A DNA stretch of 42,733 nucleotides. Source: a virus. The notes below the pieces were generated by a model, which saw only the letters and a list, made by a program, of their open reading frames with translations, did not search any database and was not told where the DNA came from. The translations under genes were made by a program, and so were the position numbers. This document shows positions 6,352 through 14,190 of the stretch, one piece after another. The stretch is taken from IMG/VR virus record IMGVR_UViG_3300047666_000567, positions 1-42,733 of that record. One strand, given 5' to 3'. How positions within the stretch are numbered: position 1 is the stretch's first letter; every line of letters begins with the position of its first letter.

Positions 6352-6377
6352 ATGGGGCATATGAGTGAGTTGACCAC

Positions 6378-7055
6378 ATGAGCGACTGGCCCTTCGGACT
6401 CCTGCGCGAACACTCGCATGGCGTGATATACGCAGATCCGTGCTGGCATTTTGAAGGCTATAACGCGGCTGGATCTGGCGTCCCTCAGCGCGCGGATGAA
6501 CAGCATTACAGCACAATGACCGTCCAACAGCTGGCCACGCTGCCAGTGGGCCGCCTTGCTGCAAACGACTGTGCCCTGTTCATGTGGTCGACCAGTTCGC
6601 ACACGCCTCAGGCGTTCTGGCTGGCTGATCAATGGGGCTTTAAGTTTGCATCTAAGGCGTTCACTTGGGCCAAGCTGAACAAGAACGCTGAATTGAACCA
6701 TCAAAACTTGATCAATAAAGCTCTCGGATCTAATGCTGACTACTGGCATGATCTGGTTGATGAGGGTGTGTACGATCTTTCTTTAGGAGACGATCGCCAT
6801 TGGTTCATGGGCATGGGTCATAGCAGTCGGCGAAATACTGAGGACTGTTGGTTGTTCACTAAGGGGCAACCTAAACGCATGGACAAAGGGGTGCGTGAGC
6901 TTATCGTCGCCCCAGTCCGGGAACATTCAAGGAAACCAGATGCAGCGTATGAGAGAATTGAGCGGCTTTTTCGGGGGCCTCATTGCGAATTGTTTGCCAG
7001 ATCCAGTCGAGCCGGCTGGTCCAGTTGGGGAAACGAAACCGATAAATTTGAATAG
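6378..7055 (+). CDS. MT-A70 family adenine N6-methyltransferase
   Basis: 225 residues, usual length for phage MT-A70-type DNA adenine methyltransferases. VIYADPCWHF (residues 16-25) holds the catalytic motif, normally DPPW, here DPCW. Later family blocks are present: ALFMWSTSSHTPQAFWLADQ, FTWAKLNKNAE, GMGHSSRRNTEDCWLFTKG and the C-terminal REHSRKPDAAYERIERL followed by ELFARSSRAGW. It would transfer a methyl group from S-adenosylmethionine to adenine in phage DNA, probably giving protection from restriction. The substitution of the second proline is unusual, and activity should not be taken for granted. It lies just upstream of probable anti-defence genes. Confidence 0.85.
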   Translation: MSDWPFGLLREHSHGVIYADPCWHFEGYNAAGSGVPQRADEQHYSTMTVQQLATLPVGRLAANDCALFMWSTSSHTPQAFWLADQWGFKFASKAFTWAKLNKNAELNHQNLINKALGSNADYWHDLVDEGVYDLSLGDDRHWFMGMGHSSRRNTEDCWLFTKGQPKRMDKGVRELIVAPVREHSRKPDAAYERIERLFRGPHCELFARSSRAGWSSWGNETDKFE

Positions 7056-7083
7056 CCTGTTCAGTGGCGCGACTGGGTTTGCG

Positions 7084-7287
7084 ATGGAGCGCGATGGTTT
7101 GCTAAATGTCGACACTATATCGGATAACAAAATAAGCTGCATGATCTTTGGCCTTGAGTTGAACGGGATCAGGGTTTTAGGCGCCTGCGAAGAAAGTGGA
7201 TGCGATTGTCTTGAGCAAGGATTCAAAGCTGCCCTGCCTGATGCGCGCGTTGTTGAAGTTGACATAAAGATCATAGCGGGGGATTAA
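7084..7287 (+). CDS. Hypothetical small cysteine-containing protein
   Basis: 67 residues from ATG 7084. A TTG at 7048 overlapping the methyltransferase stop would give 79 residues, and neither start has a strong ribosome binding site. The sequence contains CMIFGLELNGIRVLGACEESGCDCLEQGF, whose CxxxxGCDC cluster could bind metal, then a strand-rich end. Unrecognised. Placed between the methyltransferase and the Tad2-like gene. Confidence 0.5.
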   Translation: MERDGLLNVDTISDNKISCMIFGLELNGIRVLGACEESGCDCLEQGFKAALPDARVVEVDIKIIAGD

Positions 7288-7333
7288 ATAATCTGCCCCA
7301 GTGAGCGGTGGGCACTTGCGAAAAACACTCACA

Positions 7334-7375
7334 CCTGAGGGGCGAGGTTTTGATATCCTATCTCGCTGCCTCAGG
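7334..7375 (+). promoter_or_regulatory. Long stem-loop in the leader of the Tad2-like gene
   Basis: CCTGAGG (7334-7340) pairs with CCTCAGG (7369-7375), and inside it GGCGAG pairs with CTCGCT across one bulged base, making about 13 pairs with a 15-base loop. No T run follows, so it is more likely a 5' leader structure than a terminator. The ribosome binding site (AGAGGG, about 7387-7392) lies outside it. Confidence 0.5.
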
Positions 7376-7400
7376 AACAATTCAAACAGAGGGAAAAGAC

Positions 7401-7916
7401 ATGAAAAGTCTATATTTCGGCACTAAACAGATCATCGCTACGGCAATGACACGTCTTGCCTACAATCAATATCGCAAATGGGATCTGCCATCAGATGAGG
7501 ACGGCACGGATGCTGGCTATCTGGTCGAGTATCTCGACGGTGGCGCCTCAAACGACGATCGTCATGACGGTTATATCTCGTGGTCGCCGGCTGATGTTTT
7601 TGATCGAGCTTATCGCGCAAGTGGATCTATGACGTTTGGCCACGCGATTGAAGCCATGCAGCTTGGCCACAAGGTTGCGCGCGCCGGTTGGAACGGCAAG
7701 GGGATGTGGATCGCCATCACGCCAGGATCATCGTTTGCGGCTAACTTTGCAAAGGCTGGCCACGCGGCGGTTCATCGCGCTGCTGAGCTGGATGGTGTGG
7801 ACCCTGTGATCAATCTCCTTGCGCATATCGACATGCGGGCCGCTGATGGATCAATGGTTGTGGGCTGGCTTGCCTCTCAGACTGACATGCTGTCGAGCGA
7901 TTGGGGGATCGTATGA
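7401..7916 (+). CDS. Tad2-like (DUF2829) candidate anti-Thoeris protein
   Basis: 171 residues, start at 7401 supported by AGAGGG upstream. The C-terminal part (about 76-171) follows the DUF2829/Tad2 pattern: MTFGHAIEAMQLGHKVARAGWNGKGMWI, ITPGS, HIDMRAADGSMVVGWLASQTDMLSSDW. Tad2 sequesters the cyclic ADP-ribose isomer that activates Thoeris effectors. The N-terminal part (1-72: AMTRLAYNQYRKWDLP, GYLVEYLDGG, GYISWSPADVFDRAYR) is a separate small domain I have seen described only as hypothetical phage protein, so this is a two-domain version. Translation is coupled to the next gene by ATGA. Family call strong; defence role inferred. Confidence 0.75.
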   Translation: MKSLYFGTKQIIATAMTRLAYNQYRKWDLPSDEDGTDAGYLVEYLDGGASNDDRHDGYISWSPADVFDRAYRASGSMTFGHAIEAMQLGHKVARAGWNGKGMWIAITPGSSFAANFAKAGHAAVHRAAELDGVDPVINLLAHIDMRAADGSMVVGWLASQTDMLSSDWGIV

Positions 7917-8146
7917 TGGGCTCAACTAAAGGTTTGGAAGCTACTCATAAGGTTGAGATTGATCACATCCTGCAGTTCTTTTCATATCTTCACCTTCCTG
8001 CGCACCTTCAGGAAGTCAGCGCGCCGTTTGCTGCACTTGCTGCCGCGATCGTTGATACAACACCTTGCAACCCTGAGAGGACGGTGGCGCTGCGCAAGCT
8101 GCTTGAATCCAAGGATGCTGCGGTGCGGGCGTTCGTCTGTAAGTGA
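7913..8146 (+). CDS. Acb2/Tad1-like cyclic-nucleotide sponge candidate
   Basis: 77 residues, start overlapping the previous stop. The pattern FFSYLHLP, APFAALAAAIVDTTPCNPERTVALRKLLESKDAAVRA agrees with the helical hairpin of the Acb2/Tad1 family: a Y-containing start, a long helix, P-x2-ER-x-A-L-x-KL, and a final Ala-rich helix. Those proteins bind CBASS cyclic nucleotides or Thoeris signal molecules and block defence. Some usual conserved polar positions are altered, so ligand preference cannot be predicted. Tandem placement after a Tad2-like gene strengthens the call. Confidence 0.6.
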   Translation: MMGSTKGLEATHKVEIDHILQFFSYLHLPAHLQEVSAPFAALAAAIVDTTPCNPERTVALRKLLESKDAAVRAFVCK

Positions 8147-8334
8147 GCAAGATCGTTGATCAGATCATAGAAGACCTCAACCGCTGCAAAACGGTGGTTG
8201 AGGTTAATGTGACAGCCAAACATTATGGCGATATGGTGAAGGCAATGGACATCGATCCCAAGCTAAGGGTTCGTGCTATTCATATTCGCAACCTGGCGAC
8301 CTATATGCGTAGTGGTCTGATGAGGAAGAAATGA
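8143..8334 (+). CDS. Hypothetical small protein after anti-defence pair
   Basis: 63 residues from GTG 8143, overlapping the preceding TGA, and itself overlapping the small terminase start at 8331. Helical and basic towards the end (HYGDMVKAMDIDPKLRVRAI, NLATYMRSGLMRKK). No family recognised. Because it is coupled to two probable anti-defence genes it may share that job, but it could equally be a packaging accessory. Confidence 0.55.
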   Translation: MSKIVDQIIEDLNRCKTVVEVNVTAKHYGDMVKAMDIDPKLRVRAIHIRNLATYMRSGLMRKK

Positions 8335-8825
8335 TGTTTGACGGGCAGAAAAAGCAGACTGAGGGCAAGGGCAAGGATGGTCGGTTCCTACCTGAAAACA
8401 AGTTCTGGCGACATCCTAACAATGCTGGCCGGCCTCGTATCATCGCGAATGAGGATGATCTTCGTGAGGCGTGCTATTCATATTTTGACTGGGTAGACGA
8501 TAACCCGCTCTATGAAATGAAGATTTTCGGCACTGGGCTCAAGACCATGCTGGAACACCCTCGCGCTATGACCCTGCGCGGTCTGACCTCACACATTGGC
8601 ATAGGGCGGCGCACTTGGGATGATTACCGCGGCCGGGATGAATTCAAGGAAGTCTGCGCGATGGTCGAGGATGTGATGTTCGATCAGAAGTTTGCTGGTG
8701 CTGCAGCTGGATTGTTTAATGCTTCAATCATCGCGCGGGATCTGGGCTTGGCTGATAAGAGTGAAGTCGAGGGCAATTTGGTAATCGAAGTGGTGGACAG
8801 TTATGAAGATAACGATCCCGAATAA
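8331..8825 (+). CDS. terS: Terminase small subunit, P22 gp3-like
   Basis: 164 residues. The body (about 32-150) contains the blocks GRPRIIANEDDLREACYSYF, WVDDNPLYE, RAMTLRGLTSHIGIGRRTWDDYR, FKEVCAMVEDVMFDQKFAGAAAGLFN and IIARDLGLADKSE, typical of P22-type gp3 DNA-packaging subunits that recognise the packaging site and form a ring. The ATG at 8331 overlaps the previous stop. The 3' end overlaps the large subunit by 23 bases. Agrees with headful packaging of a circularly permuted genome. Confidence 0.88.
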   Translation: MMFDGQKKQTEGKGKDGRFLPENKFWRHPNNAGRPRIIANEDDLREACYSYFDWVDDNPLYEMKIFGTGLKTMLEHPRAMTLRGLTSHIGIGRRTWDDYRGRDEFKEVCAMVEDVMFDQKFAGAAAGLFNASIIARDLGLADKSEVEGNLVIEVVDSYEDNDPE

Positions 8826-10182
8826 CTGGTCTGCGCGCCATTACCAAAAGAACACATTTAACAATTTTGGATATGGCAAGCCCTATCAGAGGGCTGCTTG
8901 TGTTTGGCATCGGCGGGCTGGCAAGGACTCGATGGGGCTTAACCTGACTGCGCGTGAAATGTTTAAGCGCGTCGGGACCTATTGGCATTTGTTTCCTGAG
9001 CAGGCGCAAGCGCGCAAGGCGATCTGGAACGGTGTGGACAAGAAAGGCCGTCGCATTTTAGATCAAGTATTTCCAGGCTTTCGCAAGTCCATGCAGACGC
9101 GCAAGCCATCCGGTATTGTCCAGCGCGTGAGCGGTCAAGAAATGCTGATCGAGCTGGTAAACGGTTCAATTTGGCAGATGGCGGGCTCAGACAACTATGA
9201 CAGCCTAGTAGGTTCAAACCCTGTTGGCGTGGTGTTCTCGGAATACTCGATCGCTAATCCACTGGCATGGGATTACATCCGGCCTATCCTGTTGGAAAAT
9301 GGTGGATGGGGTCTGTTCATCTACACGCCGCGGGGCAGGACGCACGGATATAAGCTGTTTCAAATGGCTCTAAAGAATGACGCATGGATAGCTGAGAGAC
9401 TGGCTTATCGTGACACTGGCGTCCTATCTGAAGCGGATATTCAATCTGAAAGGGATGCTGGAATGTCGGAAAACAAAATCTTGCAAGAGTATGGCTGTGA
9501 CTTCGAGGCTGAAAATGATGATCAGTTGATCACTTCCAAGTCTGTGACCAACGGCCAGAATACTAAGGCTGTTTCGCATATGTCAGATCCTATGATCTTG
9601 GGTGTCGACGTTGCGCGCTTTGGTGACGACAAGTCTGTGATCTATCCTCGGCGCGGGCGTGACGCTCAGTCCATGCCTATCGAGGTCTATTCCAAGCTGG
9701 ATACAATGCAGTTCGCTGCGCGCGTGGCTGAAGCGATCAAGAAATATAGGCCTGACGGTGTTTTCATTGACCTGGGCGGCATTGGCGCCGGTGTTGTCGA
9801 TCGATTGATCCAGCTGAACCATGACGTGATTGGTGTGAATTTTGGCGGCACTGCAGATCGCTGGTCTCCGGGGATGTCACTGACTGCAAACAAGCGTTCT
9901 GAAATGTGGACAATGCTGCGTGACGCTCTGAAGTCTGGCCTTGCCATCCCTGATGATCAACGTCTGGAATTTGAGCTACTGGCGCCCAACTATACTTATG
10001 ATCAAAATAACGCTATCTTGCTTGAAAAGAAGAAGGATATGAAGAAGCGAGGGCTACAATCGCCTGATATTGCGGACGCGCTGGCTTTGACCTACGCTTA
10101 TCCTGTCGAAGCTCAGGCCTTGTACGATGAAGCTGAGGAACAAAGTGATGAAGAATATGACCCATTTGGATGGAGTAAATAA
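8803..10182 (+). CDS. terL: Terminase large subunit
   Basis: 459 residues. Packaging motor: N-terminal ATPase with Walker A HRRAGKDS (36-43) and Walker B/coupling region GVVFSEYS, then a C-terminal RNase H-like nuclease with acidic positions D269 in GVDVARFGDD, D323 in FIDLGG and D422/D425 in DIADALALTY. It cuts the concatemer and pumps DNA into the procapsid. The start ATG lies inside the small subunit's end, in another frame. It is followed after two bases by a 57-residue gene and then the portal. Confidence 0.93.
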   Translation: MKITIPNNWSARHYQKNTFNNFGYGKPYQRAACVWHRRAGKDSMGLNLTAREMFKRVGTYWHLFPEQAQARKAIWNGVDKKGRRILDQVFPGFRKSMQTRKPSGIVQRVSGQEMLIELVNGSIWQMAGSDNYDSLVGSNPVGVVFSEYSIANPLAWDYIRPILLENGGWGLFIYTPRGRTHGYKLFQMALKNDAWIAERLAYRDTGVLSEADIQSERDAGMSENKILQEYGCDFEAENDDQLITSKSVTNGQNTKAVSHMSDPMILGVDVARFGDDKSVIYPRRGRDAQSMPIEVYSKLDTMQFAARVAEAIKKYRPDGVFIDLGGIGAGVVDRLIQLNHDVIGVNFGGTADRWSPGMSLTANKRSEMWTMLRDALKSGLAIPDDQRLEFELLAPNYTYDQNNAILLEKKKDMKKRGLQSPDIADALALTYAYPVEAQALYDEAEEQSDEEYDPFGWSK

Positions 10183-10184
10183 AA

Positions 10185-10358
10185 ATGTGTAGCGCGCCTG
10201 ACATCCCTGAAGCCAAGCAGTTTCAGCAGTCACAATCTCCCGTTTACCGCGATCGAGCGGAAACCCCGACACAAGGTCGACGGGGTACGATGCTCACTGG
10301 CGGGGCCGGTGTTCAATCATCTGCACCGACAATGAAAAAAACCATGTTGGGGGCTTAA
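10185..10358 (+). CDS. Small virion-region protein between terminase and portal
   Basis: 57 residues, starting MCSAPDIPEAKQFQ, with a Gly-rich end GRRGTMLTGGAGV and KKTMLGA at the C-terminus. Small proteins with a G(R/K)xxT-x-LTG and KT-x-LG ending sit next to the portal in many podophages, but their role is not established to my knowledge. It fills the gap exactly, ending one base before the portal ATG. Probably a head or connector accessory. Confidence 0.65.
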   Translation: MCSAPDIPEAKQFQQSQSPVYRDRAETPTQGRRGTMLTGGAGVQSSAPTMKKTMLGA

Positions 10359-12026
10359 ATGTCTGACTCTGATCGCGAGTTGTTGTCTGCTCTGCGTCGT
10401 CGCCGTGTGGGGATGGATGCGGAATATGAACAATGGGAACCGCATTTTCGCGAATTGCGTGATGCTATTCAGCCGGCGCGCGGTCGGTTCAGCCTTGGCG
10501 AAAACCGTTTTTCTTCTACGATCAATAAAAGGATCATCGACTCGTCTGGGCGCAAGGGCCTGCGGACGTTAAAGTCTGGTCTCATGGCTGGTATGACGTC
10601 TCCATCACGTCCCTGGTTCAAGCTGGGGCTGCACAACGATTCAAACAAAGATGATCCTGATGTGAAGGCATATCTTCACGAAGTACAGAAACGGATGTAT
10701 TCTGTTTTGCGCGGGTCAAACATCTATCGGACGCTGGACGCCTGCTATGGTGACTTGGGGATGTATGGGACATTTGGTGGTCTGATCGTTGGCAGTTTTG
10801 ATAACGTGATCCACTCTCATTCTTTTCCTATGGGTCTTTACCGGATCGCAGAAAATGAGGATGGCGCTGTCGATGTCCTGCATTGGGATATTCGCATGAC
10901 CGTGGCTCAGGTCGTGTCTAAGTTTGGCCTTAAAATGTGTTCTATCTCGGTCCAGAACCGATACAAAAACAACGATCTGCACTCATATGTTGACGTGATG
11001 GCTGCGGTCGAGGTGCGGCGTGAGCGTGATCCGATGTCACCTCTTGCCATCGATAAGCCTATCGGCGCGTTTTACTGGGAAAAGAACCGTCACGACGGAT
11101 TTTTGCAGATCGGTGGTCACGGGACCAATGGCATTTTGGGGCCACGCTGGGAACGTGTTGAGGGCGAGTCTTGGGCCACGTCGAGTCCGGGCATGGATGC
11201 GCTCGGTGATTGCGTCCAGCTGCAGCAACAGCATAAAGACAAAGCAATAGCGATTCAGATGTCTTACAAGCCAGCCATGCAAGGGCCTGCAGGCTTCAAA
11301 AAACACTTCAGGAACGTGCCCGGTGGCGTCACTACGGTTGCCACAACCGACATGGCCAAGGGTGGTTTGCGCCCTACGCATGAAGTTCGTCCTGACATTC
11401 AGGGTCTTTTGATGGACATAAACGAGACGCGCGGTCGGATTGATGAATCGTTCTACGTCGACTTGTTTCGGATGGCTTCTCAGCAAGGGGTTGATGGCGT
11501 TAAAAACGTGACAGCAACGGCTATTGCTGAAATGCATGAAGAAAAGCTGATCGCGCTTGGTCCGGTCTTGGAAAGCCTTGATCACGGGCTTCTAACGCCA
11601 ATCATTGAGGCGACGTTCCACTACATGCAAGAGGCCAACATCCTGCCTGAGGCTCCTGAGTCTCTGAATGGCCAGCCTATCAAGGTCGAGTTTATCTCTC
11701 TCTTGGCTCAGGCTCAAAAGGCAATCGGCCTTGCATCGATTGAACGCACAATCGGCTTTATTGGATCTCTTGCTCAGCTCAAGCCTGAAGCATTGGACAA
11801 GCTCGATGCTGATGCAACGGTGGATGAATTTGCTGATCAGGTTGGTCCGCCTCCTGGCATTATCCTCACGACAAAGCAGGCTGAGGAACGTCGGCAGGCG
11901 CGCGCTCAACAGCAACAGCAACAGATGATGATGGAACAAGCTGAGCCAATGGCAAACGCTGCAAAGCTCATATCTGAAGCCAATCAGCGTGGCTCTGCAG
12001 GCTTGGCGCAAGGTGGTATTGAATGA
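10359..12026 (+). CDS. Portal (head-to-tail connecting) protein
   Basis: 555 residues, the usual length for the podovirus head-tail connector family. Features: LRDAIQPARGRFS near the N-terminus, KGLRTLKSGLMAGMTSPSRPWFKL, YGDLGMYGTFGG, the wing region, and the C-terminal TKQAEERRQARAQ stretch rich in glutamine. Twelve copies would form the ring through which DNA enters and to which the tail attaches. It sits between terminase and a Bbp19-like protein and overlaps the latter's start by ATGA. Confidence 0.93.
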   Translation: MSDSDRELLSALRRRRVGMDAEYEQWEPHFRELRDAIQPARGRFSLGENRFSSTINKRIIDSSGRKGLRTLKSGLMAGMTSPSRPWFKLGLHNDSNKDDPDVKAYLHEVQKRMYSVLRGSNIYRTLDACYGDLGMYGTFGGLIVGSFDNVIHSHSFPMGLYRIAENEDGAVDVLHWDIRMTVAQVVSKFGLKMCSISVQNRYKNNDLHSYVDVMAAVEVRRERDPMSPLAIDKPIGAFYWEKNRHDGFLQIGGHGTNGILGPRWERVEGESWATSSPGMDALGDCVQLQQQHKDKAIAIQMSYKPAMQGPAGFKKHFRNVPGGVTTVATTDMAKGGLRPTHEVRPDIQGLLMDINETRGRIDESFYVDLFRMASQQGVDGVKNVTATAIAEMHEEKLIALGPVLESLDHGLLTPIIEATFHYMQEANILPEAPESLNGQPIKVEFISLLAQAQKAIGLASIERTIGFIGSLAQLKPEALDKLDADATVDEFADQVGPPPGIILTTKQAEERRQARAQQQQQQMMMEQAEPMANAAKLISEANQRGSAGLAQGGIE

Positions 12027-12373
12027 GCGATCATGAGTTAAATGCCTTTGAAAAGGTAGCGCAGACGCAGGAACGAAACCTCTTGGCTGCGTGGCGCGCG
12101 ATGCTGGAACATGAAGCCGGCCGGCTGGTACTTCATTCGATCTTGGATAAGGCTGGGATTGCCAAGGTTGGGCCGGATATGTTTGCGTTTTTTGACAGCT
12201 CGTCAGATGCGCTACTTCGCGGCCGACAACAGATGGGGGCTGAGATTTTAGAGGTTTTTGTCCACTCAAACGCTCCTGAGGCCTATTACGTCATGCTGAA
12301 AGAGGCAGACATTCGATCTGAAATGTTGTCTACCGCTTACATTACTGCTGAAACAGAAGAAGATGAGGACTAG
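12023..12373 (+). CDS. Bbp19-like phage protein
   Basis: 116 residues with the Bbp19 pattern: GRLVLHSILDKAGI, a short aromatic segment, ALLRGRQQMGAEILEVFVHSNAPEAYYVMLKEAD. The family was named from Bordetella phage BPP-1 and lies, as here, between portal and scaffold or capsid genes. Likely a head-assembly accessory; its exact task is unknown to me. Acidic C-terminal tail. Confidence 0.75.
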   Translation: MSDHELNAFEKVAQTQERNLLAAWRAMLEHEAGRLVLHSILDKAGIAKVGPDMFAFFDSSSDALLRGRQQMGAEILEVFVHSNAPEAYYVMLKEADIRSEMLSTAYITAETEEDED

Positions 12374-12376
12374 AAA

Positions 12377-13096
12377 ATGAACATCAAGGATTTACTGCTC
12401 AAGTATCGGCTGCCTTTTTTTGCGCCTGAGGGTGAGGGTGCGCCTGCCGCTGCTCCGGCTCCGGCTGCCGCTCCTGTTGCTGCTGCGCCATCTGCTCCCG
12501 CGGCTGAACCTGCTGCACCTGCCGCGGGCGATCCGCCTGCCGCGCCTGCCGACCCAAATGCAGGCGATTTACCTGCTGCTGAAGATCCACCTGAGGACAC
12601 AAGCGAGGGTGATGAACCTGACGCCAGTGCCTTTAAGATGGATGCCCCTGAGGGCATGGAGAATTTCCAAGGTGAGTTCGATACGTTCTCGTCTGACGCG
12701 ACTGACTGGATGAAGTCTAACCCCGACGCTACGCCGGCTGATGCCCTGAAATGGGCTGCAGGTCGACAAGCTGAAGCGGTTGGAACCCAAGCCCAGACAC
12801 AGCGTGAGACGCAGGAAACTCGTGTTCAAGGTTGGGAGGCGACGATGAGAGCTGACAAGGAATTTGGCGGCGACAATCTGGATGCTAACATGGCGATAGC
12901 TAAGCGCGGTCTTGAAGCGTTTGGTGATCCTGAGCTTATGACCCTTCTTGAAGAGTCCTCGCTTGGATCGCATCCCGCTATGATGAAATACGCGATCAAG
13001 GCAGGCAAGTCCGTGTCGGATACGCCTGTAATTAAAACAAATGACGGATCGGCTCGGAAAACTCTGGGTGAATCCCTCTACGGTAAAAAGGACTAA
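12377..13096 (+). CDS. Scaffolding protein
   Basis: 239 residues. After a short start (MNIKDLLLKYRLPFF) comes an Ala/Pro low-complexity stretch (about 18-75), then an acidic linker and a helical body containing GMENFQGEFDTFSSDATDW and WEATMRADKEFGGDNLDANMAI, with a Lys-containing C-terminus (SLYGKKD). This architecture and position just before the capsid gene are typical of podovirus scaffolds, which shape the procapsid and leave. The low-complexity region also opens long spurious frames on the other strand. Confidence 0.8.
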   Translation: MNIKDLLLKYRLPFFAPEGEGAPAAAPAPAAAPVAAAPSAPAAEPAAPAAGDPPAAPADPNAGDLPAAEDPPEDTSEGDEPDASAFKMDAPEGMENFQGEFDTFSSDATDWMKSNPDATPADALKWAAGRQAEAVGTQAQTQRETQETRVQGWEATMRADKEFGGDNLDANMAIAKRGLEAFGDPELMTLLEESSLGSHPAMMKYAIKAGKSVSDTPVIKTNDGSARKTLGESLYGKKD

Positions 13097-13101
13097 AGAC
13101 T

Positions 13102-14127
13102 ATGGCTGAACTAGGTCTACTGAACCCGTCGCTGGTTGATGTGCTTTCTCGCACAGATCCAGACGGCAAAATCTCGCAGATCATTGAGATTGCTGAGCAA
13201 AGCAACCCAATCCTGCAGGACGCTGTTTTTACTCAGTGTAATGACGGCACAACCCACCAACATACGATCCGTAACGGCTATCCTGAGCCGGTCGAGCGCA
13301 AGTTCAACGAATTCGTGCCTTCTACCAAGTCTGAAACGTCCATCATTCGTGACATTCCAGTACAGTTTGAAGCGTTTCCTTGGGTCGACAAAGCTCTGGC
13401 CGATATTCGTGGCAATGCTGCTGCGTGGCGCGCGTCTGAGCAGGTTGCGGTGTCTATGGGCTTTGCGTCTCGGATTGCTCGTAACGTGGTCTATGGCTCT
13501 GACGAAGTGGGCTCGACCTTCATTGGCCATGAAGAACGCTATTCTGACTTTGCAGCTCCATCGGGTCGCAATCTCTTTAACGGCGGCGGCGTAGGGTCTG
13601 ACAACACATCGATTCTTGCAATTACTTGGGGGCCGCGCGGTTCGCAGATGATCTATCCTGAAGGGTCTGCGGCTGGTTACACCCACAAGGATTTGGATGA
13701 GCAAGTTCGTCAAAACGGCAATAGCTCCATGATGGTCTACATGGATCACAACAAATGGGACACTGCTTTGACCCAGGGTGATTGGCGTTCTGGTGGTCGT
13801 ATTGCAAACATCGATGTCTCTGCTCTGACCAAAGATGCGGCAAGCGGTGCTGATCTGCTCGACCTGATGATCGATCTTGAGGAATCTTTGGACACCTCTG
13901 CGGCCATCGGTATCGACATGACCAGTGGCGAATTGGTTCGCGGCAAAACTGTGTTTTATGTGAGCCGTACTGTTGCTAAGTTCTTCCGCAAGCAAGCCTT
14001 GAGCAAGACAAACAACACGCTCCGTTACGAAGAAGTCGCTGGTAAGCGTTGCACCATGTGGGGCGATTATGAGGTCAAGCGTCTGGATGCTATCTCTGAC
14101 GCTGAAGCTGCGGTCGCCTTCAGCTAA
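13102..14127 (+). CDS. Major capsid protein, BPP-1-like
   Basis: 341 residues. The pattern resembles the capsid subunit of BPP-1-like podoviruses: SLVDVLSRTDPDGK, IIEIAEQSNPILQDAVF, HTIRNGYPEPVERKFN, a long helix region around 85-125 (VDKALADIRGNAAAWRASE), then GWGPRGS-like core strands and a C-terminal KRCTMWGDYEVKRLDAI. Expected to adopt the HK97 fold. Preceded by the scaffold with a five-base gap and followed by a hairpin that may reduce expression of downstream genes. Confidence 0.9.
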   Translation: MAELGLLNPSLVDVLSRTDPDGKISQIIEIAEQSNPILQDAVFTQCNDGTTHQHTIRNGYPEPVERKFNEFVPSTKSETSIIRDIPVQFEAFPWVDKALADIRGNAAAWRASEQVAVSMGFASRIARNVVYGSDEVGSTFIGHEERYSDFAAPSGRNLFNGGGVGSDNTSILAITWGPRGSQMIYPEGSAAGYTHKDLDEQVRQNGNSSMMVYMDHNKWDTALTQGDWRSGGRIANIDVSALTKDAASGADLLDLMIDLEESLDTSAAIGIDMTSGELVRGKTVFYVSRTVAKFFRKQALSKTNNTLRYEEVAGKRCTMWGDYEVKRLDAISDAEAAVAFS

Positions 14128-14132
14128 TACTA

Positions 14133-14156
14133 GGGCGCGCCATTCCCGGCGCGCTC
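14133..14156 (+). terminator. Hairpin after the capsid gene
   Basis: GCGCGCC (14135-14141) pairs with GGCGCGC (14148-14154), extended by a G-U and a G-C pair, with a six-base loop. The following TTT is short, so this is probably a leaky terminator or an mRNA-stabilising end that keeps capsid output above the genes after it. Confidence 0.55.
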
Positions 14157-14190
14157 GTTTACCTTCTATCGTTCAAGAAAGGACGAACAC

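Noticed and set aside
6352-6381. Nine-codon frame between 6351 and the methyltransferase
   Set aside because: It starts directly after a stop and ends in ATGA overlap, so it may serve as a coupling leader, but it is too short to support as a gene.
12370-12657. Minus-strand frame rich in Gly/Ala/Ser opposite the scaffold gene
   Set aside because: It is produced by the Ala/Pro low-complexity coding region read backwards; no ribosome site or neighbour supports it.
13117-13995. 292-residue minus-strand open frame inside the capsid gene
   Set aside because: It lies wholly opposite the capsid gene with no domain and no operon partner; a shadow of capsid codon use.
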